Positions 1 through 11,040 of a stretch of DNA of 64,000 nt are shown piece after piece. Position 1 is the first letter of the stretch, and every line of letters begins with the position of its first letter. Below the pieces are notes generated by a model that saw only the letters and a program-made list of their open reading frames with translations, was not told the DNA's origin and searched no databases. The DNA is taken from positions 930,001 to 994,000 of the forward strand of contig JAZAYU010000123.1 of NCBI GenBank assembly GCA_038501625.1, in the 5' to 3' direction. The position numbers and the translations under genes were made by a program. The stretch is from Corbicula japonica (lineage: Eukaryota; Mollusca; Bivalvia; Venerida; Cyrenidae).

Positions 1-885
1 ACAGGTCAGAACGGAGACCTTAATACAGACGCTTTTCAAAGGGCAATGCTACAATACCGCAACACACCAGATAGGGACACTAAACTCTCTCCGGCTATGT
101 GTGTGTTTGGACGTCCTATCCGGGACTTCATACCAATCCCTCCTGGACACTACAAACCTCATGACACATGGAAACAAACAATGCTAGCCAGAGAAGAGGC
201 TTTGAGAAATCGTCACATGAAGGATGCTGAACGCCTTTCTGAACACACCAAACGGCTACCTTTCCTAGTAGTTGGTGATCATGTTCGTGTCCAGAATCAG
301 ACAGGGCCATATCCGTTGAAATGGGACAAGACGGGCAAAGTGATAGAGGTTCGCCAATTTGATCAGTATGTTATTAAAATTGATGGCTCCGGCAGGGTGA
401 CCTTGCGCAACCGTAAATTCCTTCGGAAATACATTCCAGTAAAAAACCATCTGCCAAGCGTAACAATAGACGCAGACCTTGCAGTCTGTAAACCACCTGT
501 ACCGGCTACTCCAGTTAATCAGGTGGTAATTCCTACAAAAAGTAACCGGATTACTAGTCCTGATGTAATGCTACATACTGAACCAGCTACCCCAGAGGCA
601 CAAGGGATACAGCCTCAGACGTCGCAGACACCAAGAAAATCTAGTTCATCCCCCAACTCCACTCAGATTCAAATTCCTGAGCGTAAACGTCTGTTTCCAG
701 ATTCAACTCCTGGATGTACACCAGGCATGCTTACAGAAGCTCCGTTAGTTCCTCCAGTGGCGTCACGACAACCAGAAATAAACCCCACTGCTCCACCTTT
801 ACGGTCCCCGGAACCAACAAATGAACTTCGACGCACAACTAGGTCTCGAGTTAAACCGGCTTGGCATTCAGATTTTGTGATGTGA
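1..885 (+). mobile_element. Ty3/gypsy-type integrase C-terminal region (5' cut by window edge)
   Basis: The frame is open from base 1, so the first Met at 46 is internal. Seen: a YRNTP motif followed by a SPA..VFGRP motif, the usual end of the integrase catalytic core in Ty3/gypsy Pol. A small basic C-terminal module follows, with GPYPLKWDKTGKV, QYVIKIDGSGR and NRKFLRKY. The last ~140 residues are a low-complexity Pro/Thr/Ser tail ending at TGA 883-885. A G-rich polypurine-like stretch lies at 1085-1097, as expected just before a 3' LTR, but I cannot define an LTR. In the family this protein joins element cDNA to host DNA. Reverse transcriptase, if present, lies outside the window. Confidence 0.82.
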
Positions 886-1142
886 TTCACTATATTTACA
901 GTGCACATGTTCTTGAATTTCATTTCATACCTTTAATGTGTTTGACAGTTTCATTTTGTTTTTCACAAAGATTAATAGAACGTTAAAAGATGACACTACA
1001 TTTAATAGTCACATAAGGCTATATGTCAGTTATACCTCTTCAGTCTTTGTGTCTTTCTATTAGAAAAGGAAAATACCAAAAGACTTGGGGGGAGATAGAG
1101 GGTTATATATCTTTATTTGATTTAAGCTGTATGTATGCACAA

Positions 1143-2292
1143 TTATGCATTATTGCTTTTGTATCTTTTCAGTAGACCGTGTTCATTGTTTTGGATAAAC
1201 TCCTTCAAATAGACAGCGTTCTTATTTATTAACATATTAATAAAATCAGTCAAGACATTTGAATCTGGCTTACTGGTGTGATTAGCTGGTTGGACTGTTT
1301 GTTTTGGGAAGGTATTAGAAGTGTTGTTATTTCTGGTGTAATCGTAGGTATTGGAGTCATAATCTTTATCTGTGTTAGATAGTGTATTCAATGTGTGTGT
1401 AATACTTGCAACTGAAGCATGACTTGTATTATCTTGTCGTTGTTTACCAATCGACTGTCTAGACTGCACAGTTTGTGTATTTGATTGGTGCAATGTTACG
1501 CCATCCTTAACAGAATACCTGGTTGATTTGACAGGTGAACGTGAATGACCCCGAGGCAGCTGTTTGTTTTGGTGATTTGATATACACAAATCTTCGGTCG
1601 AACTTATCTGTACCGAATCTAGCGATCCATAGGTTTCATTAATTAACCTGCCGATCGTGCAACCACGCTTCAGCTTGATATATTTGTTTGATGTATTGGT
1701 GATGACCACTGGTATATTCTGAACTTGAAATCTGACAGATTTTGATTGCAAGTGTACATGTTGTGTTTTTTTAAATGAAACCAGTTTCCAGAGAGCAAAT
1801 GTCATAACATTTATTTTTATTTAACGCGGATCTTTCTTTTACCTTACACTGGATTGTATTAATAGAAAAAGGTTTTAAAATAACATTCTTTTTGCATCTT
1901 AAAATTGATGAAATTTCCCTATCATTTTGCATTGGTATTTTTACATTTTTGATCATTAAACAATTTAAATCGTAAAAAATTCTACAGCCATTGCTGTTTA
2001 AAAAATCCTTTCCTAAAATAACATTTTGTGAAATGTTGGAAACGACAACAAATTGGTGAAAAATTTTCAAGTTATTTAACTTTACTTGTACAGATATAAA
2101 ACCTAAAACATTTACTTGTTTGTTGTCCACAGTTTTAAGACATATATTTGTTTTAGACAATTTTGGTTTCGGTTTTAATTTCTCAAAAATCTTGTTATTA
2201 ATTAAAGAAACAGAAGATCCTGAATCAATAAATGATCGAACCGTTAAATTTCCAAAATTAACTAAACATGAATTTGGCACGTTGTCTAACAT
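1143..2292 (-). mobile_element. Retropepsin region of a gypsy-like element or domesticated copy, with a frameshift
   Basis: Two overlapping minus-strand frames make one apparent coding region. The first (2292 to 1771, 173 codons) has the retropepsin active-site motif FIDSGSS at residues ~21-27 and the late ILGKDFL motif at ~93-99. The second (1805 to 1143) carries the linker typical between protease and reverse transcriptase (VVITNTSN..I.L..G..IGRL), then a polar Asn/Ser/Thr-rich tail. The frames connect by a +1 shift where a TAA overlaps a run of seven A (plus-strand T run 1766-1772). No reverse transcriptase follows; an AATAAA on the minus strand lies near 1112-1117. It could be a decayed element or a protease-only derivative. 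Confidence 0.7.
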
Positions 2293-2997
2293 TTTTATTC
2301 TTAAAAATTACCAAAAATAACCCCCTTTCCCCAGCAGATTCTAAATAAAGAAACCTACTTTTTGAATATTTAAAGCCAGCTCCGTATTTTCATGATTAGA
2401 ATTGATTCAAATTTGCTAAAGGAACTGACCTGTGCCTCCATCGTCCTTTCCGCGACATCCATGTTGAATCCTGTCTTAATGATTTACATTTCTTTTCCCA
2501 GTCGAATCTCTGGTCCACGGCATCACAAAGGCGTTTGTCACGTAATTCTACTGCATAGAAAACGACACTAACACAATGTAAGTGTGTGTTGGCCCAGGAA
2601 CCCTCGTCGTGGTCTCTCGGACGAGCTACTAAGACTGCGCGCTCGCATGCTTAATAGAATACTGCCACACTGGATTATATAGAACCCTATCTGTTTACCT
2701 AGCTACCGTTAATAACAAGTTAACGATAATGTCTCTAGTGTTATATAATTATTGTAATAATAAATAGTCTGCAACCACAGCGATAACAGGCCAATACAGT
2801 GATTATACTCGCTGACCCTATCCGCAGGCAGTGTCCAGTTCAAGCTTGACAAACTGACCCTCTGATAGGTTCATCGATTTCGATTTGATATCGCTGTAGT
2901 TGCTTATTATATTACCGTGTATTTGTTTGTGTGTTCGTTTAGTTTCTCTCTCTACATTTTCTTCATTATAGCTGTCCTCAATTTCTGTTTTCTGAAC
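2293..2997. other. Unassigned stretch between retropepsin region and small ORF
   Basis: No complete gene seen. On the minus strand around 2440-2560 there is a run of plausible codons and a short ATG-led segment ending at a GTCAGT donor-like site, but I found no phase-compatible acceptor. A GC-richer patch with CGs lies at 2600-2650. It may contain the 5' region of the minus-strand element. Confidence 0.3.
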
Positions 2998-3213
2998 TCA
3001 TGTTGGTTTGAACGATAGTTGCAAATGAGGAGCGGTCGACAAGTCAGCGTTTGTTGGTGTAGTCGAACTGTGCAAGCTGCCCTTCAAGGTATATACAGAC
3101 TGTTTCTCGCGTACAGGCGAGGGCATTTCTTGTAACACTTTATCCTTTAAAGTTTTCACTAGAATAAAAAGCACAGCAAATAATGCTACGATGACAGTAA
3201 CTGAGTAACACAT
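2998..3213 (-). CDS. Candidate small membrane protein ORF, unrecognised
   Basis: The ORF begins with a true ATG (3213-3211) and encodes 71 residues. Seen: a strongly hydrophobic N-terminal segment at residues ~4-19 (VTVIVALFAVLFILV) followed by Lys residues, then a polar Ser/Thr/Pro tail. This fits a single-pass membrane anchor or signal anchor. It lies ~700 bp upstream, in transcription sense, of the retropepsin region on the same strand, so it may be part of that element or chance. No family recognised. Confidence 0.2.
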   Translation of the reverse strand: MCYSVTVIVALFAVLFILVKTLKDKVLQEMPSPVREKQSVYTLKGSLHSSTTPTNADLSTAPHLQLSFKPT

Positions 3214-3917
3214 GCTGTTATGTTATTTTGTTAATTTTAATTGTTGCATTTACAATAGTCACATGATTATAATTTTAAGGGTTATCACACTTATGGCTAC
3301 CACTCGTTTTGACAATACTTTTTTGACAATGGTAACAAAACATTTAAAAATAAAAATAAAACACTTGATAACTTATAACGACTGTAGCTTATTTTAAACG
3401 TCTTGAATGTCTATATTGAAAATCAAACCCGTACGGAGACAGAATGTTACCGACTGTGTTACCGACTGAGATAGCCGGGGCAGAACCCAAAACGGCTACA
3501 CAGATAACTCTTATAAACTTGATCATCAGCAATCAATTTTATACCTATAACAGTTCTGACTTATTCGCACAATGAGAATTTCTAGGCAGCCACACTGAAC
3601 GAATAGTGCTAAATATGAACTGTGAATGATATGATATATTATATGCCCACACTGGGAAGCAAACTCGTCGAAAAGCGCCTAGCACATGACGCCGGGACTA
3701 AATGAGAGAGTCTGAACAAACCCCAAAATGTTTGCGCGAATAACCTTGTTAAACGAGATCATCATCATGTGACATCGGCGACTGATTTAAAACTAATGAC
3801 AGTACATACTTTTCTGCACGGAGAGACTTTCAACGGCTGCTATAATGCAAAAACTGTGAATTGTAATGCATGTTTATATGGCGGTACTGGGAATGGAATC
3901 AGTATATACAAGCTTAC

Positions 3918-4630
3918 CTAATGTATCAATTGAGTCGTAGATGTTGGCTTGGGTTACAATAATGACAAACTTCACATCCGCACAGCCCTCACAGCCTCTG
4001 ACAGCTTCTACAAGACCCTTAATGTCATTTAACAGACTCCCATCTATGCAAGTTCTTTCAAAACTAACGAATGATGATATGCTCTTGCTCTTTAATGTTA
4101 ACATAAGACATTTTCTTCTTGCCTTTACGAGTATCAGGTCCCAACCCTTTGATCGTTCGAACTATTTCAAACACAGATTTAGGTATTGCTAGTAATTTTT
4201 CAGACACATAATTAGATTGTTTCTCAACGTTGGAAACGCCTAACGTATCATTTGGATTTCAAATTGCTCTGTTGAATTATGTCTCTAAATGGTCCAATAG
4301 TTCTTCTTGTTTGTCTCTAGTTAAGTTTTCCACCTCCACAATTACTTCGACCTCTGCAATGATAAATAAATAATTTCCTTAATACATATACCCATTATAT
4401 CAACACCGCCACTTTATCATAAATTAACACTAATTTACCATGATTAAAAATATCATTGTCTCAAACAATCTCGTGAACATTATTTCACATTGATTTGTTT
4501 TACGTTTTATAAGGGGAGAAATATGTAAGTAAAAGTTTATTTTTTAACTTTGATTAAAATAATCGAAATTCTTAAAATGCAGTTTACCTGGAATATCAAC
4601 GCGTGTCCCTGGTGGAAGTCTAGCTTCCAT
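3918..4630 (-). pseudogene. Decayed multi-exon gene remnant, unrecognised
   Basis: A first exon starts at ATG 4630-4628 (MEARLPPGTRVDIP) and ends at donor G|GTAAAC (last base 4588). It joins in phase to an acceptor ATTGCAG with the next exon starting at 4353 (VEVIVEVENLTRDKQEELL). The second exon then meets stops and frame changes. Later coding-like segments are in other frames, including SVFEIVRTIKGLGPDTRKGKK and GCADVKFVIIVTQANIYDS, ending at donor G|GTAAGC (last base 3918). The splice signals suggest a once-real gene; at least two frame disruptions suggest it no longer makes a full protein. No domain family assigned. Confidence 0.4.
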
Positions 4631-4639
4631 ACTGGTTAA

Positions 4640-6760
4640 CTTTCTAGCACAGCATCCAGTTTATCCGATTCTAAAAGTATCAAATAGAATACAAATATTC
4701 AACTCAAACGGTCTTAGGTTAATCTGTAAGCTGAGTTAGTTCTTGCATATTGTCGTAAAATAAATCGAAATAGAACTATGATAGAGAGAAAAAAACACAT
4801 GATAGATCACTATATCACGTTAAATCATGATTCAAATAGCCGTGCATCTTGCTTTTTAGAGCCATCCTCCGGTGAAAAATATTTCTACCATTACTTTTAT
4901 AAGAGCGACATATAAATACAAACTTTAAGGTAAAAACACATGTTAGGGAAGTCGGATTAGGAAATCACAGCAACCCCATACAGACAATTGAAAGAGAGAC
5001 AGATGAACGTAAAATAACAGTCTTTCAATAATTATTATTTATTGTCTTCAAAATTAAATGATAAAGAATTCCAACATAACATCAATTTGTTTTGTTTTCC
5101 ACTTAGTATTTTGGGATTCTTTGTTACATGTATTTGAAATCAACTGAGGATATTATTTGACAATACCTTTTTGACAATGGAATAAATGATTAATTGTTCA
5201 ACTCGGTGCGAAATAAATTATCTTTGTCGATTTGAGTTTAGAAATAATTAAAGAAATATCCATAGGTTACTGTCCTTTTACTGAATGAGGAAGGTTTTAA
5301 ACTAAAAATACATAGTAGTTCCGGGATGAGCGCAACGCAATATTTACACCAATTAACAGTACAATTTCGATCCATCAAACGATGGTATGCATATGGCGGT
5401 GAACATTTAACCTTCAATGAAGTATTTTCAGATAAATACCATTTCATGTTCAGCGGCGTAAGGTCCCCTGGTAAAAGAATAAATTAAAGATATTTAAATT
5501 ACTATATTCGTTTTGTTTATATTCGCACAGAGTTTCAATTCTTGGCTATATTTTTAACAAAAAATATCTTTAAAAAACAAAAATGGCGTTGATGGAAAAG
5601 ATTTTTATATTCACAGTTTAGTAATTTTATTTTTCTAGTTATACATGTAGCTGTTGACGAACCATCCCTGCTTTCTTAGTATGACCTATGGACCGAGTCA
5701 TGCAACCCTCATAAATGTCCAAAGCCTGTGACGCAAGTAAGATAACCACTAGACCAAAGGCAATTTGTTATTCTGGACTTGAAATCAACAATCAGTATCA
5801 AAGAAACTAGAAAGGAACCAGTAAGAATTAGAAATTTCAGCACGTCTCTGTCGTTTTACACTCTATAGTTCGCAGGTGTTTACATGTAGCTGGCACCCAT
5901 AGATATTCCATATAAAACCGTATTTGAGCCATCAATTGACTTAACTAGTTATTTATACCGCAAATATGCTTTTCTCCGATAAAATTATCGCTTTAAAAAA
6001 CGAAAATGCCCGAATATGTAAGTACCAGTTAAATACTTACGCACAACATAAAAATCGTAAAGATAATCGTAAACAACACCCACTAACAACCAATCGAAAT
6101 CTTGCTGATTTTCCCGCTGCATAATAAGTTTTATTTACAACACTTCATTGGTCGAAAAACTAGGTCAAAAGTGAGCTGAAACAGCTAACGCCGAAAAAAA
6201 CATTAAGGCAAGTTTGTAGGTCTTCTGCGGTATTGCCTACTAAAACTGTGTCGTCAGCGTACATAATTACAATTTATTATATAATATATTATAAACAAAA
6301 TATATTTCAAACGGTTTCTGATTGTATAACATAAATAAAATAAAGCAACAATATTATGTGTGTAATTTGTCAAACCCTTGAACAAATTTAATGCCATCAA
6401 TGTGAAATCATCAGTTTTCACTGTCTAACAATTAAAGAATGGTCATATTTTCCGACAGAGAAAAAGCTTCAACATTCTTTTTCAAGATTTCTCTAATGCT
6501 TACGATAAGGGATTTGTGAATGAAAGTTTACAAACACGAGTTTCACCGAAACAAAAACACATAACGTATATTAATATCCCATTTCCACTAAAACAATAAA
6601 AACTAAAAAAAATTCGGGCTAGCAGCCAGACATGTCAACAAACTGTGGACTAAATTCCAAACCCTTTCGAAAGTATATAAAATGACGTTGTGTCACTCAA
6701 CAGTCGTATCCGTTAGAAAGAGCAAAAACTGGCTAATAAAAGTTTTTACTGACTTGAATG
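4640..6760. other. Gene-free AT-rich stretch
   Basis: No convincing coding region or structured repeat seen. One minus-strand open stretch near 5238-5465 follows an acceptor-like site but has no recognisable domain. The rest is ordinary AT-rich sequence, including AT-only patches near 6270-6310. Confidence 0.5.
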
Positions 6761-6767
6761 AAATGAA

Positions 6768-6773
6768 TTTATT
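6768..6773 (-). promoter_or_regulatory. Candidate polyadenylation signal for the LRAT-like gene
   Basis: AATAAA on the minus strand, about 125 bp past the TGA of the LRAT-like gene. Position and sequence fit; not otherwise tested. Confidence 0.4.
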
Positions 6774-6897
6774 GAACCCTTATTCATAAGGTCAAACTAG
6801 TATATTATGCCTTCAATAGTACTACACGTATAATGCTTTAACGTCAATCACGGTAAAAGAATACCATTTCTCATGATATGAAGACTATGTTTACAGT

Positions 6898-8148
6898 TCA
6901 TTGTTTTTCCAGTTTCAATTTACACCACCGAGCATAATGACTTGAGTCGTTGGAGAAGAAAACAAACTGTTGCTCTCCTAGTCTCGATTTAGCTCTCTCT
7001 ACAACGGTGTCGGGGTCATATACATGGTAGTCGGGTGATGCGTACTCTAACTTGCTGCTTTGTCCATCGAAATTAATCTTATATTCCTCCGCTTGTATTG
7101 TTCTGTGTGAAAGCAATCCACAAAAAGCATAGTGGGCAATACGACATTTCACAAACTTGGTCTGGGTATCTGTTATTTCTAGCACAACGGCTTCGTGCCA
7201 TAAGTTGTAGTAGCTGTATCTGATGATGTCACCTACTTGTACATTCTTTGCTGCCCTGATAGGGGTCGCAGTAACACTTAACAGCTTCTTATTCATTTCA
7301 TAGCACTGTTCACAAATGATTTTGTTTTCGAACTCCTTTTCGTTTCTTTTCTTTTCATCGCTGATTCCAACAAATCCACTTGTAATAAACAATCCAGCTG
7401 TGAGTCTGAACTTGGTAACCTGAATACTGAACTTGATGCCAGTAACACAGCATGTTGCGAAGTGTTCGCAATTGTTGTCAAACAGATCATATTTATACAT
7501 GTCATCTGTACCTTCTGCGAACTTTTTCGCCCGTTGAGAGACTTCCGACTTTGAGAACAACCGTCGCCTGTATACAACCACCCATATTTTCTGCTTTGAA
7601 AAATCGAATGTTTTGTCCGAGCTTGTTATTCTAGCTTTTCGGCCTAAAAACAAACCCACCGTTACTCCTGAAAAAGTATTCGTCGCTTCAACAATCATAA
7701 ATGTCTCGCCATTAGACATTTTTTCTACTACAATTGCGTGGTGGTCATAAACAGCGCCAGCAAATACAATATGGTCACCTTCTTCTATTTCATTAGCCGA
7801 AAACACAGGAACAGCTTTTACACATTCTATACAGCCGCCTATTTGTGAAATATTGCCAGGATCAAACGGCGAACCACTGTCATTAAGAAGCGACGCGCTT
7901 AAATTAGCATCATCAGCCGCCTCTTCATCTTTTTGTTCACATATCGTCTTTTCGTCAGGAACTACATGTAGAGTCGAAACGTCAACGGTAGTTTGACGTT
8001 GAAGTGTTTTTCTAATCGAGTCGAACGATGGTGCTCGCTGTAGCATATCGGGGTCCAGTGAAGTACTTCTCTGCAAAGCTGGACTAGATGAAGACATGGA
8101 TAAGTTCGGGGAAGCCTCTAGTTTAGACTGCATTTTTGCAGTGTTCAT
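6898..8148 (-). CDS. Tandem LRAT/NlpC-P60-like domain protein, second domain lacking catalytic Cys
   Basis: One open exon encodes 416 residues. Residues 1-115 are Ser-rich and probably disordered. LRAT-like domain 1 spans ~118-240: GDHIVF (124-129), His136/His137 in DHHAIVV, and the family-defining NNCEHF at 225-230 with nucleophile Cys227. Domain 2 spans ~300-412: GDIIRY (306-311), WHEAVV with His318, and NDSSHY at 400-405 where Cys should be, so Ser402 replaces it. Family members (H-rev107/PLAAT, LRAT) are thiol acyltransferases or phospholipases at membranes. I see no C-terminal membrane anchor. A splice acceptor (TTTTTTTCCTAG) directly abuts the ATG, so this ATG may be the start after a 5' UTR intron, or coding may continue upstream. 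Confidence 0.85.
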   Translation of the reverse strand: MNTAKMQSKLEASPNLSMSSSSPALQRSTSLDPDMLQRAPSFDSIRKTLQRQTTVDVSTLHVVPDEKTICEQKDEEAADDANLSASLLNDSGSPFDPGNISQIGGCIECVKAVPVFSANEIEEGDHIVFAGAVYDHHAIVVEKMSNGETFMIVEATNTFSGVTVGLFLGRKARITSSDKTFDFSKQKIWVVVYRRRLFSKSEVSQRAKKFAEGTDDMYKYDLFDNNCEHFATCCVTGIKFSIQVTKFRLTAGLFITSGFVGISDEKKRNEKEFENKIICEQCYEMNKKLLSVTATPIRAAKNVQVGDIIRYSYYNLWHEAVVLEITDTQTKFVKCRIAHYAFCGLLSHRTIQAEEYKINFDGQSSKLEYASPDYHVYDPDTVVERAKSRLGEQQFVFFSNDSSHYARWCKLKLEKQ

Positions 8149-8150
8149 CT

Positions 8151-10893
8151 AGGAAAAAAAGAAACAAATAATTTTCGCCGTCTTGGTTTAACATATTATC
8201 AAACGCATCTTTTTCGTTTGAAAAATTTCTCTGTTGTTTATTTTTTAAAGGTTGTGCGAAAATATGTCCCAACAGTTTATATTGAGTCGATATTTCGAAA
8301 CTACAAAAGCAATTTTAGCGGTAAAAACTGTTGTTTTTTTCAACAGCAAATCTACATGAAGTGCATGTCAGTTTCTGTATGGATCTTTAAAGAAGAAAAC
8401 TTCTGAGGTGAATTGAGAAATGGATTATCTTCTTGCTTCTAATTATCTTTGAGGATGTTTTGCAATGTATTGTCTTACGCATGATTTCAGGGACAACATT
8501 ATAATTGTAACAAATTAAGGTGAGGTTCACATTATATACTGGTAACCCCATAATGCTAATGTAACAGTCGAAAAATCAACACATATGAGCCTTAGAACTT
8601 CCCCGTAATCCATTTTTAAAGGTCGGATACGCATAACAACGTTTGAACTAATATTCGCTCATTTATTTAAACATATACAAATCAAATATTTTGTTATAGT
8701 GGTTCTCATTTAACGCTTATCTTTGAAGATCTTTATTCGACATGAACTGTAACTGCATGCGGTCGGTATTGGTTTCTAAAATAGTTAAGTTTAATGAAAT
8801 GATCTTGGCTAGATAAATGAGATAGCTAGACCAAAAAACTTAAGTTTATTATATAGACATAGGTATAACTTAGTAGCTTTCAAATGTAAAAATATTTAGG
8901 TCTTAAATCAGTTGATAAGGAAAGTTAAAATTCGAATACATAAAACTAAACTAAAGACACCTGTTTAGATATTTATTGTTTTTACTGTCCAATATGACAA
9001 TGAAATCAAAGAAAGTCCAGTAACTGAATTAGATAATTGATACCCAACTTTAATGCAAAAAAATAAAATAAAATTAAAATGGCAGTAAAAAGTTACATCA
9101 AAGAATTGTACCGTCCACCCACTTTCAATTTAGTCAAACTCGGGGTTATGTGAAAGTTCCGAATTTAAGTCATAAATGAGAAGAGCCTTCATGGTTAGAG
9201 GAACTCTTGGCAGGGTTACTTAAATATATGGTGAACTTAACAGACTCGAGCCTAACATATGTCTTTACTAATGCTTATTTTTAAACATTAATCTGTACTT
9301 ACATAATACATATCCAAGAAATAGCTTACCTTCTGAAACAAATCAAACTGTCTTACATTGTGAGTTTTAATTATTTTCTTCTAAAAATTGAGTTGTTCAC
9401 ATTACAATATACATTTCACAACTCTGTCGTAAACATTTGGAAAATTATACATATGCAGTTTCCTAGTTTCGTTTTTGAAATCATGAATGAATCATCATGA
9501 AATTATGCACTATTTACTTTCTAGCAATATATATTAGTTCAAAATAATATTTAACTTAAATAGACTAAGTGTACATGTCAAAACTAATGAGTGTAATGTC
9601 TTCATTTCTTGTAGAATACAAGCTGCATTCATCAACAGACAAATTACAACATTATTCAACAATTTATAAAAAAAAAGAATTAGGTAAACAGAACAGGGGT
9701 AATTTTTTTATTTAAACCTGAACATAATTCTAGAAGTCAAATATCTTTTACTCCATTAGACCATTAAATTTTATTTGAAAAATATGGTAACGGTACACCA
9801 GGATGATGAGACAAAATCTGATAAAACTGTGAAACTGTAAAATAGTATTTTTAAGCCTTTTGATTCATTAGTTTATTTCTGACTAAAATGCGACCAGTGC
9901 AGATCCTGATCAGCCAGCAAACTGGTCGAACATGCATAAAAAATGTGTATATATGGAAGAAAAAGTTAAGGAAAATTGTCACAGTTATAAACATGATGAT
10001 AATATTTTTTTGTGATTTAACACTAACGGGTATTAATTCTAATTAAGTTGTTTTTCTTGTATCAATCTAAATACATGCTGAGAATCTTCAGTTATATCAT
10101 GAGGAAAACGTTATATAAAATTAATGCTATGGTTTATACATATCCATGGAAACTAGAGAAGCAAAATTTAATGCACTCATCCATTTGACAAATTGTTTAA
10201 ACTATCAAGTTGCAAAACAGAAGATTTATTAATTTATCAGTCACTTACACTTTTCTGTCAATATCAAATTGATAATTTGTTACTTACTAGACATATATTT
10301 GATTTCATAAAATATAAATCTGTATAATGGGAAAATAACTCTTAATTACAAAATAATTATTTAATTAAAACATAGAGATGAAACCATTTAATAATTATGA
10401 AACTGCAAGTGTATTTACATGACACTAATTAAATCATTACCACTCTAATCTTGTTTATTGCATGTATACCAGATTAGTAATAAACAAGCACAGGGTCCCG
10501 CACAGTAGTGCAGTGATGCCACTGCAGATAAGATAATTAAATCTATACAGTTATGTTAATTGCCCCTAACAATAAACAGCTACTGGTCAAAAGATGATGT
10601 TTAAGCAATCAGCATCAATCAGCATAAATCACCAAACTAACAATATGTATCAAAACAGAAAATAATCCAATAAGGTATTCATTTTACAAGCATTAATAAT
10701 ATTTACTACCATAAATATATATGATTATTAGTTCTCCTACCAATTCCTTTTATACACTTCTTAATTTGTAAAATAGGAAATTAATAATATATAAATGAAG
10801 TACGATATAAGAAGGTTCAATCTGCCCCTCTAGATTACTAGATTAATTTCAAGTCTATGCGAAAGAGGCAAGCGTAAGGGGAGAAATTTTATC
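8151..10893. other. Gene-free AT-rich stretch
   Basis: No gene seen. At about 9886-9985 there is a partial copy of the GATCCTGATCAGCC palindromic MITE family found many times at 44-54 kb. The remainder is low-complexity AT-rich sequence. Confidence 0.5.
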
Positions 10894-11040
10894 TGGGCTG
10901 AAGATTACAAAACCGAGATCTGAAAACAGTCCAAAATCTTAAGTTTCTGATTGGCTGAAATGGAGACAATTCTCCATTTCAGCCAATCAGACCCACTAGA
11001 TCCGAGACCAGTTCCCAAGCCCAACCTTACGTATACAGCC
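10894..11040. repeat. Foldback (hairpin) MITE, divergent copy
   Basis: An imperfect inverted repeat with arms of ~70 bp. The inner arms are TGATTGGCTGAAATGGAGA and its complement, separated by a few bases near 10970; outer arms match less well (GGGCTGAAGATTACAAAAC against a matching complement at the right end). The inner stem is shared with copies at 34103-34250 and 35908-36053. Confidence 0.75.

Noticed and set aside
5238..5465. Minus-strand open stretch after an acceptor-like site, with several Cys
   Set aside because: No domain pattern, no donor in a sensible place, and no neighbouring exon; not distinguishable from chance.
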